From Epiperipatus broadwayi (lineage: Eukaryota; Onychophora; Udeonychophora; Euonychophora; Peripatidae): DNA of 64,000 nt. How positions within the stretch are numbered: position 1 is the stretch's first letter; each line of letters opens with the position of its first letter. Below, piece by piece: positions 1 to 10,864 of the stretch. Position numbers and translations under genes: made by a program. The DNA lies in assembly GCA_028023455.1 (NCBI GenBank), contig JAQFVV010007218.1:62001-126000 (forward strand), read 5' to 3'. The notes beneath the pieces are model-generated. The model was not told where the DNA came from, searched no databases, and saw only the letters and a list, made by a program, of their open reading frames with translations.

Positions 1-228
1 TGGATATAATATTAAACTTTATGTGCAAACTGAGATAATGGCGGTGTAATCTCAAAACGTGTTCGATACGAGTATTACTTCATAATGTATTTATATTGTT
101 TATTACATTGATATTAAATTTTTTAAATACAATCGTTTGAAATTTGTAATTTATTGTGCTTTTTATAATTATCTTAATAAAATAAATTAATGAAATACTT
201 AATACAATAATCATCTTTAAAAAAAAAA

Positions 229-343
229 GTCTTGTTTTGGTGGTCAATAGGTCAGCGCGACGACACTTGCACTTGCAGGCAGTTGCCCGGGTTGCGGGTT
301 CGCGTCCCGGCCGATGCTATGACACTTAAAAAAAAAAAAAACA
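229..343 (+). repeat. tRNA-derived SINE-like retroposon (left arm)
   Basis: A GC-rich island of about 100 bp in very AT-rich DNA. It carries a good Pol III B box (GGTTCGCGTCC, 297-307) preceded by a weak A-box-like stretch (TGGTCAATAGGTCAGCGCG). It ends in an A tail at about 328-341, and an A-rich block also lies just before the 5' end, so A-rich target duplications are possible. It does not fold clearly as a functional tRNA. A tRNA-head SINE or retroposed tRNA pseudogene is the best reading. Confidence 0.45.
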
Positions 344-1934
344 GCCATTCTTTAAAACATTATGACTCCCCTGAAAATGGATTATTAATAAATACAAAAT
401 CGTCATGCAGGCGTACAAAAGTATATATAATTAAAGGTTGCATATTAGTATTTTATATTCTTACCTTATGAATTGTATGATCGTATAGTGTACCTTATTA
501 AATATGTTGCTTTTTCATAACAAATATGCATTTATTTATCTACATCTATGAAATAGACGTTTGATAAAATGACCTAATAATTTATTTAATTTGTCCTAGA
601 GTAAAAATGTTAACAGAAGTCCTTTTTGAGTGGACAATTTATTTGTTTAGTTGTGTTAATTTGTATATTATGAAAACGTTGAATAATTTGTAATAATAAA
701 ACAATATTTAGATTTCAGAATGAAGTATTTCATTAAAAAAATTGCGAGGATTTTGTAAAAATCGAAGAATGTAGTATTAAAAAATAGTTTAATTTTAAAA
801 AATTTATAAAAACATAATGCAATAACCACATAAGATACAAAGTTTTTAATAAGCAATAGCCTTATGTTTGAATATAAAAATATGTGCTTAGTACATAAAT
901 TGGTAATTCTTCTTTTAAAAAAAGTGGTATAGCAGAAACAAGATGGTTTTTTTTATATTTGTCCACAACAGATGGGAAAGAGTATACAAATGTCCTGGGT
1001 TCATATTTTAAATATTGTTGACGTTCATGCAGAAAATATGTCTCACAAATCTAGGCAGGAAATACTTTGAAATGAAATTAGAAGCCAGTAATTATTCAGT
1101 TGCAAATTTAGTCAGTAATTGTAGTGAAATAAGACTAAGTATCTATTAAAAGCAAAAGTTCCAATACTAATTGGTGAATTGCGATTTTTTTCTACATAAT
1201 AGTAAACAATGAAATGTCCAGCTAAACAATCAAATCAATCCAGTTGTCACCAATCCTTGAAGATATAACCTGCTTGACCTCTATATATGTTTTTCTCAAG
1301 TAGTTAAATGTCTTTTTCTGTTATGCTGTTATTAACCAAGAGAAAAAAGAATTCTCTGCAAAATGACATGAATATGTGAATACTCAGACATTTAAATTTA
1401 CAGAAATTGTGATTTAAAAAAAAAGGTTGGCTTTCCTAACAAAGCAGTAATAATTGATGAGTTGCATTATGTGCTGCCAGAGATAAGTTCTATATTCAAA
1501 TATTAGATATAATTGTTACTTCTGTAGAAAACAATTGTCTCCAAACTCTATTTAGTCTGTACTCATCAATAAAATTAGGGCCAAACTTTTTGCTGGCAGG
1601 GTAGTAAGTAATTGTGACGAACTGTGACTGAAAATTTATTAAAGGCAGAAATTGTAGGGGAATAGGAGATTTTCACTGCATAGCAGTAATGAATGGAAGA
1701 TTAAGTTGAACAATTCAATGGCATGATATTCTTGAAGATGTAGCCTGCCGATCTTTATCCAGATTTTGAAGCCTTTTTTATGAAGGAATTAATCAAAACT
1801 ACATCACCTATCTTTTTATATGCATAGCAGGTATAACACATACTGCTATATTTCTTATGCAGTGGTGGCGTGTTGATTTCTGATATATTTCACATATTGT
1901 AGTCTGGGAGAGAAGATTTGAAATAATGGGGGGT
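344..1934. other. Unassigned AT-rich stretch (left arm)
   Basis: No credible gene. Open frames are short and low-complexity. Two loosely similar segments around 1240-1290 and 1730-1770 both contain a CTTGAAGAT-TA-CCTGC pattern and may be an old duplicated repeat. The mirror lies at 22503-24080 and is equally empty. Confidence 0.6.
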
Positions 1935-3893
1935 AGAGACTTAGATTTGAATGAAATTAATATGAAAATAACTGATACACTTTTAAAAACTGCAACAAAT
2001 ATAGCTGGTAGAAAAAAGCAGCAATTGACTAATAAAATTTCTACTGAGACTAGAGAACTTATGAAGAAAAGAAGGAATATGAAGATATGTAAGAATGATG
2101 CATTAAAAAGAATTGAATATCTCGAATTTTGTAAAATGGAGCGAAAAAGAGTTGAAAATGATATAAGAAAGTATAACTGTGAACTAGCAAGAAAAGCTGT
2201 AGAAGAAAATAAAAGTCTTAAGAATGTAAAACAACATTTTGGTATTGGTAGGAAATTTATATCTGCAATAAGGAAAAAAGATGGAATTATTACTAAAAAG
2301 AGGGATGACATTATGAAATTGGTAGAAGATTTTTATCAAGAATTATATAATAATAAAGAACAAGTACCTCCTATATCTATTACATCTTCCGAATTGCCCA
2401 GAACTTTAAATGAAGAAGTGAGAAATGCAATTAAATGTATGAAAAAAGGAAAGGCTCCAGGTAATGATGGAATTATAATTGATATATTAAAAGAAGCAGG
2501 TGAAGAAACAGAAAAAATATTAGCAAAGTTATATACCAAATGTCTAAATGATAAAGATGTACCGGATGATTGGAAGAATGCAGTAATAATATTAATATTT
2601 AAAAAAGGTGATAAAGAAGATATTAGAAATTACAGACCTATCAGCCTTTTATCAGTTTTATATAAAATTTTTACCAAGATAATTACAACTCGTCTACAGA
2701 GAACCTTGGATTTTCACCAACCAAGAGAACAAGCTGGATTTAAAAGTGGTTTTAGTACAGTAGATCATATTCAAGTATTGAGAGAAGTTATAGAAAGGAC
2801 AAATGAATATGAGTTGTCATTATGTTTTGGATTTGTAGATTATGAAAAGGCATTTGATTCTATAAACATTTCTTCAGTGATTAAAGCATTGGATCATCAA
2901 TGTATAGATCCAGGATATTGTCATATTTTAAAGAATATTTATAAAAATGCAACAGCAACAATTAGATTACATAATGATATTGGGAAAGTCAACATTGAGA
3001 AAGGTGTAAGACAAGGTGACTCCATATCTCCAAAACTTTTTACAGCAGTGCTGCAAGAAATATTTTGTGGATTAAAATGGGAAACTAAAGGAGTGAAAGT
3101 AAATGGAGATTATTTAAGTCATTTAGATTTCGCAGATGATGTAGTTGTTTTTGCAAATAATGCTTCCGAGCTGCAGGAAATGTTGCAGGAGTTATCAGAT
3201 GAAAGTAGGAAAGTAGGACTAAAGATAAATGTTAAAAAGACTAAAGTAATGTTTAATCGATTTGCTCCAAATATGAAAATTAAGATTGATTATGATGAAT
3301 TAGAAGAAGTTAAGAGTTACAAATACCTTGGTCAGATTATTAATACAGATGGAAACATAATAGAGGAAATTAATCATAGAATTAAACTTGGTTGGAGTGC
3401 TTTTGGTAGAAATAACTTGATATTAAAAGGAAATATGCCTATGTGTTTGAAAAGAAAGGTTTTTAACAAATGTGTTTTACCAGTTCTTACTTATGGATCT
3501 GAGACTTGGACACTTAATAGAAGATCAATACAGAGACTTCAGACCACTCAAAGAAGTATGGAGAGATGTATGTTGGGAGTAACAAGAAGAGATCGAAAAC
3601 GCAATGTATGGGTAAGAGAACAAACAGGTGTTACTGACCTCATTGAAAAAATTAAAAGATTGAAGTGGAGTTGGGCTGGACATATTGCTAGAAGAGATGA
3701 TAATAGATGGACAATTGAAATTTTAAACTGGATTCCAAGAGATTGTAAAAGACCCAGAAGGAGACCGCATGTAAGATGGATGGATGAAATAAGAAAATGT
3801 GTAGGGGTGATGTGGAGAAGAGAAGCTAAAGATCGGAGAAGATGGATTAAACTTGGAGAGACCTTCATCCTGCAGTGGATTGATAATGGTTGA
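1926..3893 (+). CDS. RTE-clade reverse transcriptase, open but lacking endonuclease (copy A, left arm)
   Basis: A 655-residue open frame. Reverse transcriptase motifs lie in order: KAPGNDG near residue 178, NYRPISLLS near 235, motif [10 protein letters not shown] with Asp305, motif B RQGDS at 362-366, and the catalytic FADD box at 402-405. A YKYLGQI segment and the RTE-type C-terminal stretch [11 protein letters not shown] follow, ending GETFILQW. All catalytic aspartates seen are present. Established for the family: RT copies element RNA at a nicked target. The first six codons, including the ATG, come from flanking host DNA and the target duplication, not from the element, so this start is fortuitous. 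Missing endonuclease means it cannot move by itself in the usual way. Expression is unproven. Confidence 0.85.
   Translation: MGGRDLDLNEINMKITDTLLKTATNIAGRKKQQLTNKISTETRELMKKRRNMKICKNDALKRIEYLEFCKMERKRVENDIRKYNCELARKAVEENKSLKNVKQHFGIGRKFISAIRKKDGIITKKRDDIMKLVEDFYQELYNNKEQVPPISITSSELPRTLNEEVRNAIKCMKKGKAPGNDGIIIDILKEAGEETEKILAKLYTKCLNDKDVPDDWKNAVIILIFKKGDKEDIRNYRPISLLSVLYKIFTKIITTRLQRTLDFHQPREQAGFKSGFSTVDHIQVLREVIERTNEYELSLCFGFVDYEKAFDSINISSVIKALDHQCIDPGYCHILKNIYKNATATIRLHNDIGKVNIEKGVRQGDSISPKLFTAVLQEIFCGLKWETKGVKVNGDYLSHLDFADDVVVFANNASELQEMLQELSDESRKVGLKINVKKTKVMFNRFAPNMKIKIDYDELEEVKSYKYLGQIINTDGNIIEEINHRIKLGWSAFGRNNLILKGNMPMCLKRKVFNKCVLPVLTYGSETWTLNRRSIQRLQTTQRSMERCMLGVTRRDRKRNVWVREQTGVTDLIEKIKRLKWSWAGHIARRDDNRWTIEILNWIPRDCKRPRRRPHVRWMDEIRKCVGVMWRREAKDRRRWIKLGETFILQWIDNG
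1935..1943. repeat. Target site duplication of RTE copy A (5' side, left arm)
   Basis: AGAGACTTA here is repeated exactly at 3911-3919, directly after the GAT-repeat tail of copy A. Homology between copies A and B begins at the next base. This places the truncated 5' end of the insertion precisely. Confidence 0.8.
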
Positions 3894-3910
3894 TAATGAT
3901 GATGATGATG
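1944..3910 (+). mobile_element. RTE-clade non-LTR retrotransposon copy A, 5'-truncated (left arm)
   Basis: A 1967-bp insertion flanked by 9-bp duplications. It carries the reverse transcriptase and C-terminal region but none of the apurinic-type endonuclease seen in copy B. The 3' end is a (GAT)n tail, as known for RTE-type elements. 5' truncation with target duplication is the usual product of target-primed reverse transcription. Because it is open throughout while copy B is decayed, A is probably the younger insertion. It landed 9 bp upstream of B's own duplication. Confidence 0.85.
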
Positions 3911-3919
3911 AGAGACTTA
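3911..3919. repeat. Target site duplication of RTE copy A (3' side, left arm)
   Basis: Exact repeat of AGAGACTTA at 1935-1943, immediately after the (GAT)n tail. Nine bases further on begins the duplication belonging to copy B. Confidence 0.8.
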
Positions 3920-3938
3920 TGTTAGACTATACACTATG

Positions 3939-6900
3939 GGAATGCAGAAAGGAGTTCGCTATTAACTGAAAGGTGACACATTGATTCCTCTTGGTGGCCT
4001 TAAAGGAAGCGAGCAGGGCAAATTTTTAATGTCCACTCCATACGTTCTTGTCGTTGCAGCTCTTATTAATATGGGATTATTCATAAAGAATAAGAACATG
4101 GATGGGCTGCTCACCAACACGCATTAGCCAGGGTGGTGAGTTTATTGGCTTTTTACCTCCGAGTTTAAGAATATTTTTTCCAATATATACAATCATGACA
4201 GACAAAAATAAATCATGACACTTATTCCCAGGAGGCCATAAAGTCACCAACCAAGACAGTCGTTAGTGGCCAAAGGCAGAGGGTGCTAGGTATCCCCTGA
4301 TTGCGTTGACAGGCTGCCATATGATGACAACTTTTTATTTAGGTGCTTACAACTGCAGATCACTTTCAAGTGAAGGAACATTGCAAGAGTTAGAAGATCT
4401 CTTTTATATTAAATGGGACATTATTGGACTTTGTGAAGTTAGAACAAAAGGTGCAGAAACAATTGATTTAAAAAGTGGACATATACTCTACTATAAACGC
4501 ACAAATATTGTAAATACAAGTGGAGTAGGATTCAATATAAATATAAAATGGAAAAATAACATTGTGAAGATTGATGGTGTAACAGACAGAGTGGCAAGAT
4601 TAGTTTTACAACTTAATAGCAGATACCAAATACAGATAATTCAGGTTTATGCCCCGACAAGTTCTCATAGTGATGAAGTTATGGAAGATTTTTATATTGA
4701 GGGACCAAAATGCTTTTGATCAGAGTAAGCAACATTTTAAAATTGTTACGGGAGACTTTAATGCTAGAATTGGTAAATAAATAGAAGGTATAAATGCTGT
4801 AGGTAATTTTCGTTATGGCAATAGAAATCAGAGAACACACAGACTTGTGGAGTTTGCAGAGAATTCTTTTTTTGAAAAAAATGTTAACAGGAAATGGACA
4901 TGGATGCTTCCAAATGAAGGTACAGCAGAATTGGATTATATTTTGGTTAACAAAAAATACATATTTCAAGATTGTAATGTTCTTAATAAATTCAACGCAG
5001 GAAGTGATCATCGATTAGTAAGATATAAGATACATGTTAAGAGAAAACTAGAGAGACAAAAATTATTAAGAAAAACAATTTTTACAGTTGATATTCCTTA
5101 TCTTCAGAAACATTCTAATGAATTTAAATTAGAACTTACAAATCAGTTTCAAGTATTAGTAGATTTTGAACATGATTCAGATTTGAATGACATTAATAAA
5201 ATATCAAGCGATGCACTTTTAAAAACTGCAACAAAGACAGCTGGTAAAAAAAGCAGGAATTGACCAATAAAATTTCTACTAAGACTATAGAATTTATGAA
5301 GAAAAGAAGAAATATGACGATATACAACAATGATGCCTTAAACAGAGTGAATATCTCGAATTTTGTAAAATGATGCAGAAAAGAGTTGAAAATGATATAA
5401 GAAAGTATAATTGTGAACTAGCAAGGAAAGCTGTAGAAGAGACTAAAAGTCTAAAGAGTTTAAAACAACATTTTGGTATTGGTAGAAAATTTATATCTGC
5501 GATAAGAAAAAAGATGGCATTATTACAAAAAGAAAGATAACATCATTTAATGTATAGAAGACTTCTATCAATAATTATATAGTAATAAAAAACTTTTGAA
5601 TGAGGAAGTGAGACATGCAATTAAATTTATGAAGAAAGGGAAGGCTCCAGGTAATGATGGAATTATAATTTGATATATTAAAAGAAGCAGGTAAAGAAAT
5701 AGAAAAAAAATTAGCAAAGTTATATACCAAATGTCTAAATGATAAAGATGTACCAGATGATTGGAAGAATGCAGTATAAATATTATTATTTAAAAAAGCT
5801 TATAAAAAGATATTAGAAGTTACAGACCTATCAGTCTTTTATCAGTTTTATACAAAATTTTCACTAAGATAATTACAACTAGTCTATAGAAAACACTTGA
5901 TTTCCATCAAACCAAGAAAAGAAACTGGACGTAAAGTGGTTTTAGTACAGTAGATCATGTCCAGGTATTGAGAGAAGTTATAGAAAGGACAAATGAATAT
6001 GAGTTGCCTTTTTCGTGACTATGAAAAGGCATTTGATTCTATAAATATTTTTCAGTGATTAAAGCATTGTATAATCAAGGTGTAGATCCAGGATATTGTC
6101 ATATTTTAAAGAATATTTATAAAAATGCAACAGCAACAATTAGATTACATAATGATAGGAAAATCAACATTGAAATAAGTGTAAGACAGGGTGACTCCAT
6201 AGCTCGAAAACTTTTTACAGCAGTGCTGCAAGAAGTATTTTGTGGATTAAAATGGGAACTAAAGGAGTGAAAGTAAATGGAGATTATTTAAGACATTTAG
6301 ATTTTGCAAATGATGTAGTTGTTTTTGTAAATAATGCTTTAAAGCTAAACGAAATGTTGCATTAGTTATCAGATAAAAGTAGGAAAGTAGGACTAAAGAT
6401 AAATGTTAAAAAGACTAAAGTAATGGTAAATAGATTTTCTCAAAATATGAAAATAAATATTGATTATGATGAGTTATAAGAAGTTAACAGTTAGAAATAC
6501 ATGCGTCAGATTATTAATATAGATGGAAATATAATGGATGAAATTAATCATATAATTAAACTTGGTTGGAGTACTTTTGGTAGATATAACTTGATACTAA
6601 AAGAAATATGCCTATGTGTTTGAAATGTTTTTAATAAATGTGTTTTGCCAGTTCTTACTTATGGATCTGAGACTTGGATACTTAATAGAAGAGCAATACA
6701 ATGACTTCAGACCACTCAAAGAAGTATGGAGAGATGTATGTTGGGAGTAACAAGAAGGAATCGAAAACGCAATGTATGGGTAAGAGAACAAACATGTGTT
6801 ACGGACCTCATTGAAAAAGTTAAAAGACTGAAGTGGAGTTGGGCTGGACATATTGTTAGAAGAGATGATAATAGATGGGCAATTGAAATTTTAGACTGGA

Positions 6901-7072
6901 TACCAAGAAATTGCAAAAGACACAGAATGAGACCACATGTAAGATAGATGGATGAAATAAGAAAGTGTGCAGGGCTGATGTGGAGAAGAGAAGATAAAGA
7001 TAGGAAAAGATGGATTGAACTTGGAGAGGCTTTTATCCTGCAGTGGATTGATAATGGTTGATGATGATGATG
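3939..7072 (+). mobile_element. RTE-clade non-LTR retrotransposon copy B, near full length, decayed (left arm)
   Basis: A 3.13-kb element between 10-bp duplications (ATACACTATG at 3929-3938 and 7073-7082). It has a 5' leader of about 370 bp, then endonuclease, reverse transcriptase and C-terminal coding regions, and a GAT-repeat 3' end. This is about the size known for RTE elements (3-3.5 kb). The tail and coding order match copy A, so both belong to one family. Many stops and indels make it a dead copy. Confidence 0.8.
4306..7061 (+). pseudogene. Endonuclease-reverse transcriptase polyprotein pseudogene (RTE copy B, left arm)
   Basis: The reading starts at the ATG at 4306 with an apurinic-type endonuclease domain: YNCRSLSS, then the IIGLCEVRTKG segment, a GVGFNINIKW strand, QVYAPTSS, GDFNARIG, and the active-site SDHRLVRY late in the domain. 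The RT part follows but is broken repeatedly. The frame is lost after the QVYAPTSS region, again around 5260, and several times between 5500 and 6720, with in-frame stops as well. The FADD box is altered to a FAND-like reading near 6302-6313. The C-terminal region at 6726-6947 stays partly open. It is a relative of copy A, not a functional gene. Confidence 0.8.
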
Positions 7073-7082
7073 ATACACTATG

Positions 7083-7239
7083 ATATAGTCGAAAGAGGGA
7101 TCTTTTGCTCAGTGGTGATTACATATAATATGATGGATACTCCTGAGACGTCTATTAAGATAGAATTAAATTTTTAAAGTAATAATAAAAATGCATATTA
7201 CACGATAGGTAGATAAAACAAATTAGCAGAGAAACTTCA
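7083..7239. other. Unassigned 3' flank of RTE copy B
   Basis: AT-rich flank containing CGAAAGAGGGATC and no coding potential. It joins the RTE pair to the tandem-repeat block downstream. Confidence 0.4.
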
Positions 7240-7500
7240 CAAACATTTTTTATAATCTAAACTCCCATCCATCAAATCATAGTCTCTTCACTCTGAATTA
7301 TAAAACATTTTTTTATAATCTAAATTCCCCTCCATCAAATCATAGTCTCTGAGAATAAATAATTTTCACTTTAAATACACTAATCTTCAAATACCTTCAA
7401 TAGTATAACTTTTGTGAATCTTAATCTTCAAATATCTTCATTAATATAATTTTTATGAATCTTAATCTCCAAGTGTTTTCACTAATATAATTCTTATGTC
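7240..7500. repeat. Two short tandem repeat blocks (left arm)
   Basis: About 7244-7355 holds two copies of a unit of roughly 66 bp (shared core CCATCAAATCATAGTCTCT). About 7380-7500 holds three copies of a unit of about 41 bp (shared core TTAATCTTCAAAT, then TCA-TA-TATAA-TTTTATGAATC). Copies differ by a few bases. They probably come from local slippage; no coding function is visible. Confidence 0.7.
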
Positions 7501-7620
7501 ACCAACCTAAATAGGAGCGTGATCTAAGCAAGCAACTCTACTCTTGTAGAGTATAAATACAATGTACTCTTCTTATAGTACAGCGAATCATAAAGGATTT
7601 CAATTATAACATCCATAATC
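7501..7620 (+). promoter_or_regulatory. Hairpin plus TATA-like sequence, function unknown
   Basis: An ACTCTAC-TCTT-GTAGAGT hairpin (7-bp stem) runs straight into GTATAAATAC, a good TATA-box match, around 7542-7562. No transcript unit can be assigned downstream. It could be a promoter of a decayed repeat or an LTR remnant, or chance. The mirror copy is near 16908-16930. Confidence 0.25.
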
Positions 7621-10410
7621 ATCATTTAAATAAATGAATTGATAGCTGATGGAATAATAAATAATTATCAGAGAGTTCTCAGGGTTCATTGGAATTTTTA
7701 AAAAGTTATCGTATATTTGAGTGTTGCCAATAAATGACTGATATCCTGGTACATTTACGTTTTTATAAGCTAATGTTTCCTAAACTCATATAATAATAAG
7801 TATAACTATTATAATAGATATCTAATTTACTAAACAAATTTCGTAGTTAAAGCATATTAAAATTTACCATAAAATCAATAATCTTTTACTCAGGATATCA
7901 CTTGAAAATAACAGGAACAAAAGTGTACATTTTATGTCTTCCAATTATCCCATCAAGCAACACAATCTAAATAATTATATGTGATTGTTATCTTTTCAAT
8001 TTGAATAAATAAAGTAATACTGTGCAGTCTTGAAAAACAATGACCTATCCTAAATACTCTTAAACAATATCAAGTACATTTCAAACTTTCATTATCATAA
8101 TCCCAATTTTTGGAATTGAAGCATTTATGGAAGGATGTCTATTTAAAATATTTGGATTTGGATCTGCATGAATTCTTTATCTGTTAACCAGATTTCTTTT
8201 TTTTTGGAAATCAGAATGTAAATCTTATAACTTTTGTAAACTTTGAGAACATTGACAAACTCAAGACAAATACACATATAAAAAAACAGAAACCGAATTT
8301 TTGAATAACAAATACATTTATTTACAACTTATAAATAACACCAGCAATATATTATATACAATTAGATCAAAGCTAATTGCCAAACATAGGTGCTGTTATA
8401 TTAATAGGTTTTACAGGAAATATCCTGACTTCACTTATAAATAAACTCAGGCTTCAAACAAATATTTGGATAAGTTATTTACCACATGCCCTCAATGGCG
8501 GTATCGGTTTAACATTAATGGGTTTATCTAAATTACTCTTAGCTAATTAATCTATTTAACAAAAGTTGGATTTTAGGAAAATAAAAAAATAACAACAGCT
8601 CAAGTCACAGCTGAGTTGAAAGTTTTTATTTAAAATACATCCTAATCTAGCATTAATTAATACAATTTTATTCTATAGCTTTGAAATTACTGTTAAGTTA
8701 AATTATACTGACTGAGATTGAATATAAATGCTGGCATAATATTAATAACCATCAAACTAAGAGAATAAATTAATATTGTTAGACTCTATTCTTTTTTAAA
8801 TTTAAATACAAAGGAGGGTCTGGCTCATTCATCAGAATTCACATAACACAAGTTATACTAGTTACTGTCCACATAATAATAACAATCTCTAATATTAAAC
8901 AACTTACAAGTCCACTGCTGAAACATTCCAGTTGGAACAGCTAAATACATTGAGTGCATTTTCTATTATGCTATGTGCTACACCATAAATATTTAAATTA
9001 TAACATTTGTTGGTTTGCTTGTGGCTGGCTGGGACAACACAGCAGCACAGTACAGACTTTGTTATACTTAACCAAGCAGTCAAATGAAGTGTAACTTGAA
9101 GAACTGACTCTTCAACACTAACTTATCATGGCCATGTCATATCTAATACACAAACAACTTCACCTACTTTAGTGGAAAAATATTTAACTATATCATGAGT
9201 GATAGGCAAAACATAGGCTCCACAGAGCAAAACAACATGAGCAAATTGTATGAGGAATGGTGGCTCCCAAGCCTATATCTAAGACCAAAAAAGTATATGT
9301 GGTGTTAGCCCAAGCTCATAAGGAAAATGGGAAAATGCACCAAAATGAGCATCCTCTCTAGGGATCTAGATACCTTAATAATATAGAAAACTATCACTAG
9401 ATATAAAGTAATATCAAGTCATGGAATAAAACATGTGACAATGGGGATAGTGTCTCCTGCCTAGAAAGCACAATTGAACATAATATAATAACTGGGGACT
9501 AATCTTCTAAGACAAATATATATCTCAAGCTAAGCAATGGTAAGATAACAATTAAACACTGATAAATGCTGACTAAATTCATATGCATAGTAAAATAACA
9601 AACAATAAGCAATGTTTGAAAACAACAATAAAGCAAGTCAAATGACTATACAATATATAAGAATTATGGCATAATAAAATTCAGTAAACAAGAAATACAC
9701 AAATATATGCAATGTATAATAAAAATTCATAAGAAAGGCAGAGTGGAAAAAATGTTATTAAATGAATGAATATTCAATCATATTAATTTTAACAGAAAAT
9801 CATAATGACTGTAATACAATATTGGATTTCTGATAAACACACAGATTCATTTACCAATGAGTGAATAAATTATTAAACAAAACTTTTATAAGAAAAATAA
9901 ATGAAGAGATGAGTATTTCAAATGAATGAAGCATTTTGAAATTTACCTTGAAGAGATTAATATCTCTATTAAATGAAGCATTTTTACAATTTATTTCAAA
10001 ACCAGCTCATATCATATGAGAGTAAATTTACCTGATAATGTGTAGGAATATTCTGTTATAAATCCAATAACTACAATAACATAAAAAATAAGATTTAAGT
10101 TGACAGTAAGATAATGTCATAACAGTATTAAACTAAGAAAGCAATAATAAATATTAAAAAAAAATATTGCACATAATTTTTTTTTTAAAAAACACCTTAG
10201 TTCATCTAAAGAACTTTCCTGAAGTGAGCAGTCTGTTAAAGGTGCACAATCCTTCCTATGTGGGCTGTCCATGCGATGAAAAGTCTCTACTTTAGATATT
10301 TTTAAAAGTAGCAAATATAGCTTCAAAATATGCAAAAACGAACAAAACAATTTTTTATGCTAATTTAATACTAAGTTTGAACTTCCTCCAGAGAAATTGA
10401 ATAATATAAA
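7621..10410. other. Unassigned AT-rich stretch (left arm)
   Basis: No supportable gene in nearly 2.8 kb. Short frames exist, but they differ between arms. For example, a short frame around 8300-8550 is interrupted here but open on the right at 15921-16166 because of a 4-bp indel, which argues against selection. Confidence 0.6.
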
Positions 10411-10680
10411 CTATGTAGACAGCTGAAAAATATTTATTTGATGATGTCTAAGGCAATACAAAATTTTTGGCTTAATTGCAATTTTTTGGAGTCTCTGGTT
10501 TATAGGAATAAATAACACATATTCCCTTTTTTTTAAAGAAGAGGCATATTTTAAAACAATCTTGGAATTAATTTTAGAATAAGAGTCATTTACAGGTATT
10601 ATATTATTATATTTTGCCTTCAAATACTTTCTTGTAAGAGATATTATTAATTTTAATAATTTGTGAATAAAACAGTGCAT
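10411..10680 (-). CDS. Short hypothetical frame conserved in both arms (left)
   Basis: An 89-codon frame beginning MHCFIHKLLKL, rich in Lys, Ile and Tyr. The first 87 residues are the same in the right arm (13830-14117), but the C-terminal end differs because the left arm carries 38 bp absent from the right. I do not recognise the family. Conservation between the arms may only reflect their recent common origin. It could be a fragment of a decayed mobile element or a chance frame. Confidence 0.2.
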   Translation of the reverse strand: MHCFIHKLLKLIISLTRKYLKAKYNNIIPVNDSYSKINSKIVLKYASSLKKREYVLFIPINQRLQKIAIKPKILYCLRHHQINIFQLST

Positions 10681-10864
10681 CTCAAATGTCTTTTGTAAGT
10701 TATTTTAGAAAACTATTTTTTCTTTTAAGTAATTAAGTTTATCAGTTTCTCCCCATTATTTAAACTATTTTATAACAAGACATGAAAAGAACAAAGTAAA
10801 TTTCAGTCATTATTTTTTTTAAAAATATTTTTCTTAGCAAGTTCAACTTCCTTCCAAATACTTT

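Larger units (their letters stand above)
1..10864. repeat. Left arm of a giant inverted repeat
   Basis: The whole segment reads as the reverse complement of 13649-24417; base 1 pairs with base 24417. Matching landmarks in mirror order are a GC-rich tRNA-like block, the RTE pair with both sets of target duplications, the 41-bp and 66-bp tandem repeats, and the stretch next to the gap. The arms differ by scattered substitutions and small indels, for example a 38-bp segment near 10391-10428 that is absent on the right. The arm may extend beyond the window, because it is still paired at base 1. A true palindrome and an assembly joint of two haplotypes cannot be told apart from the sequence alone. 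Confidence 0.95.

Noticed and set aside
229-343. Functional tRNA gene
   Set aside because: B box is good, but no convincing acceptor stem or anticodon arm can be folded, and an A tail follows.
1808-2311. 167-codon minus-strand frame overlapping the RT gene
   Set aside because: Antisense shadow of the RT coding sequence; composition follows the complementary codons.
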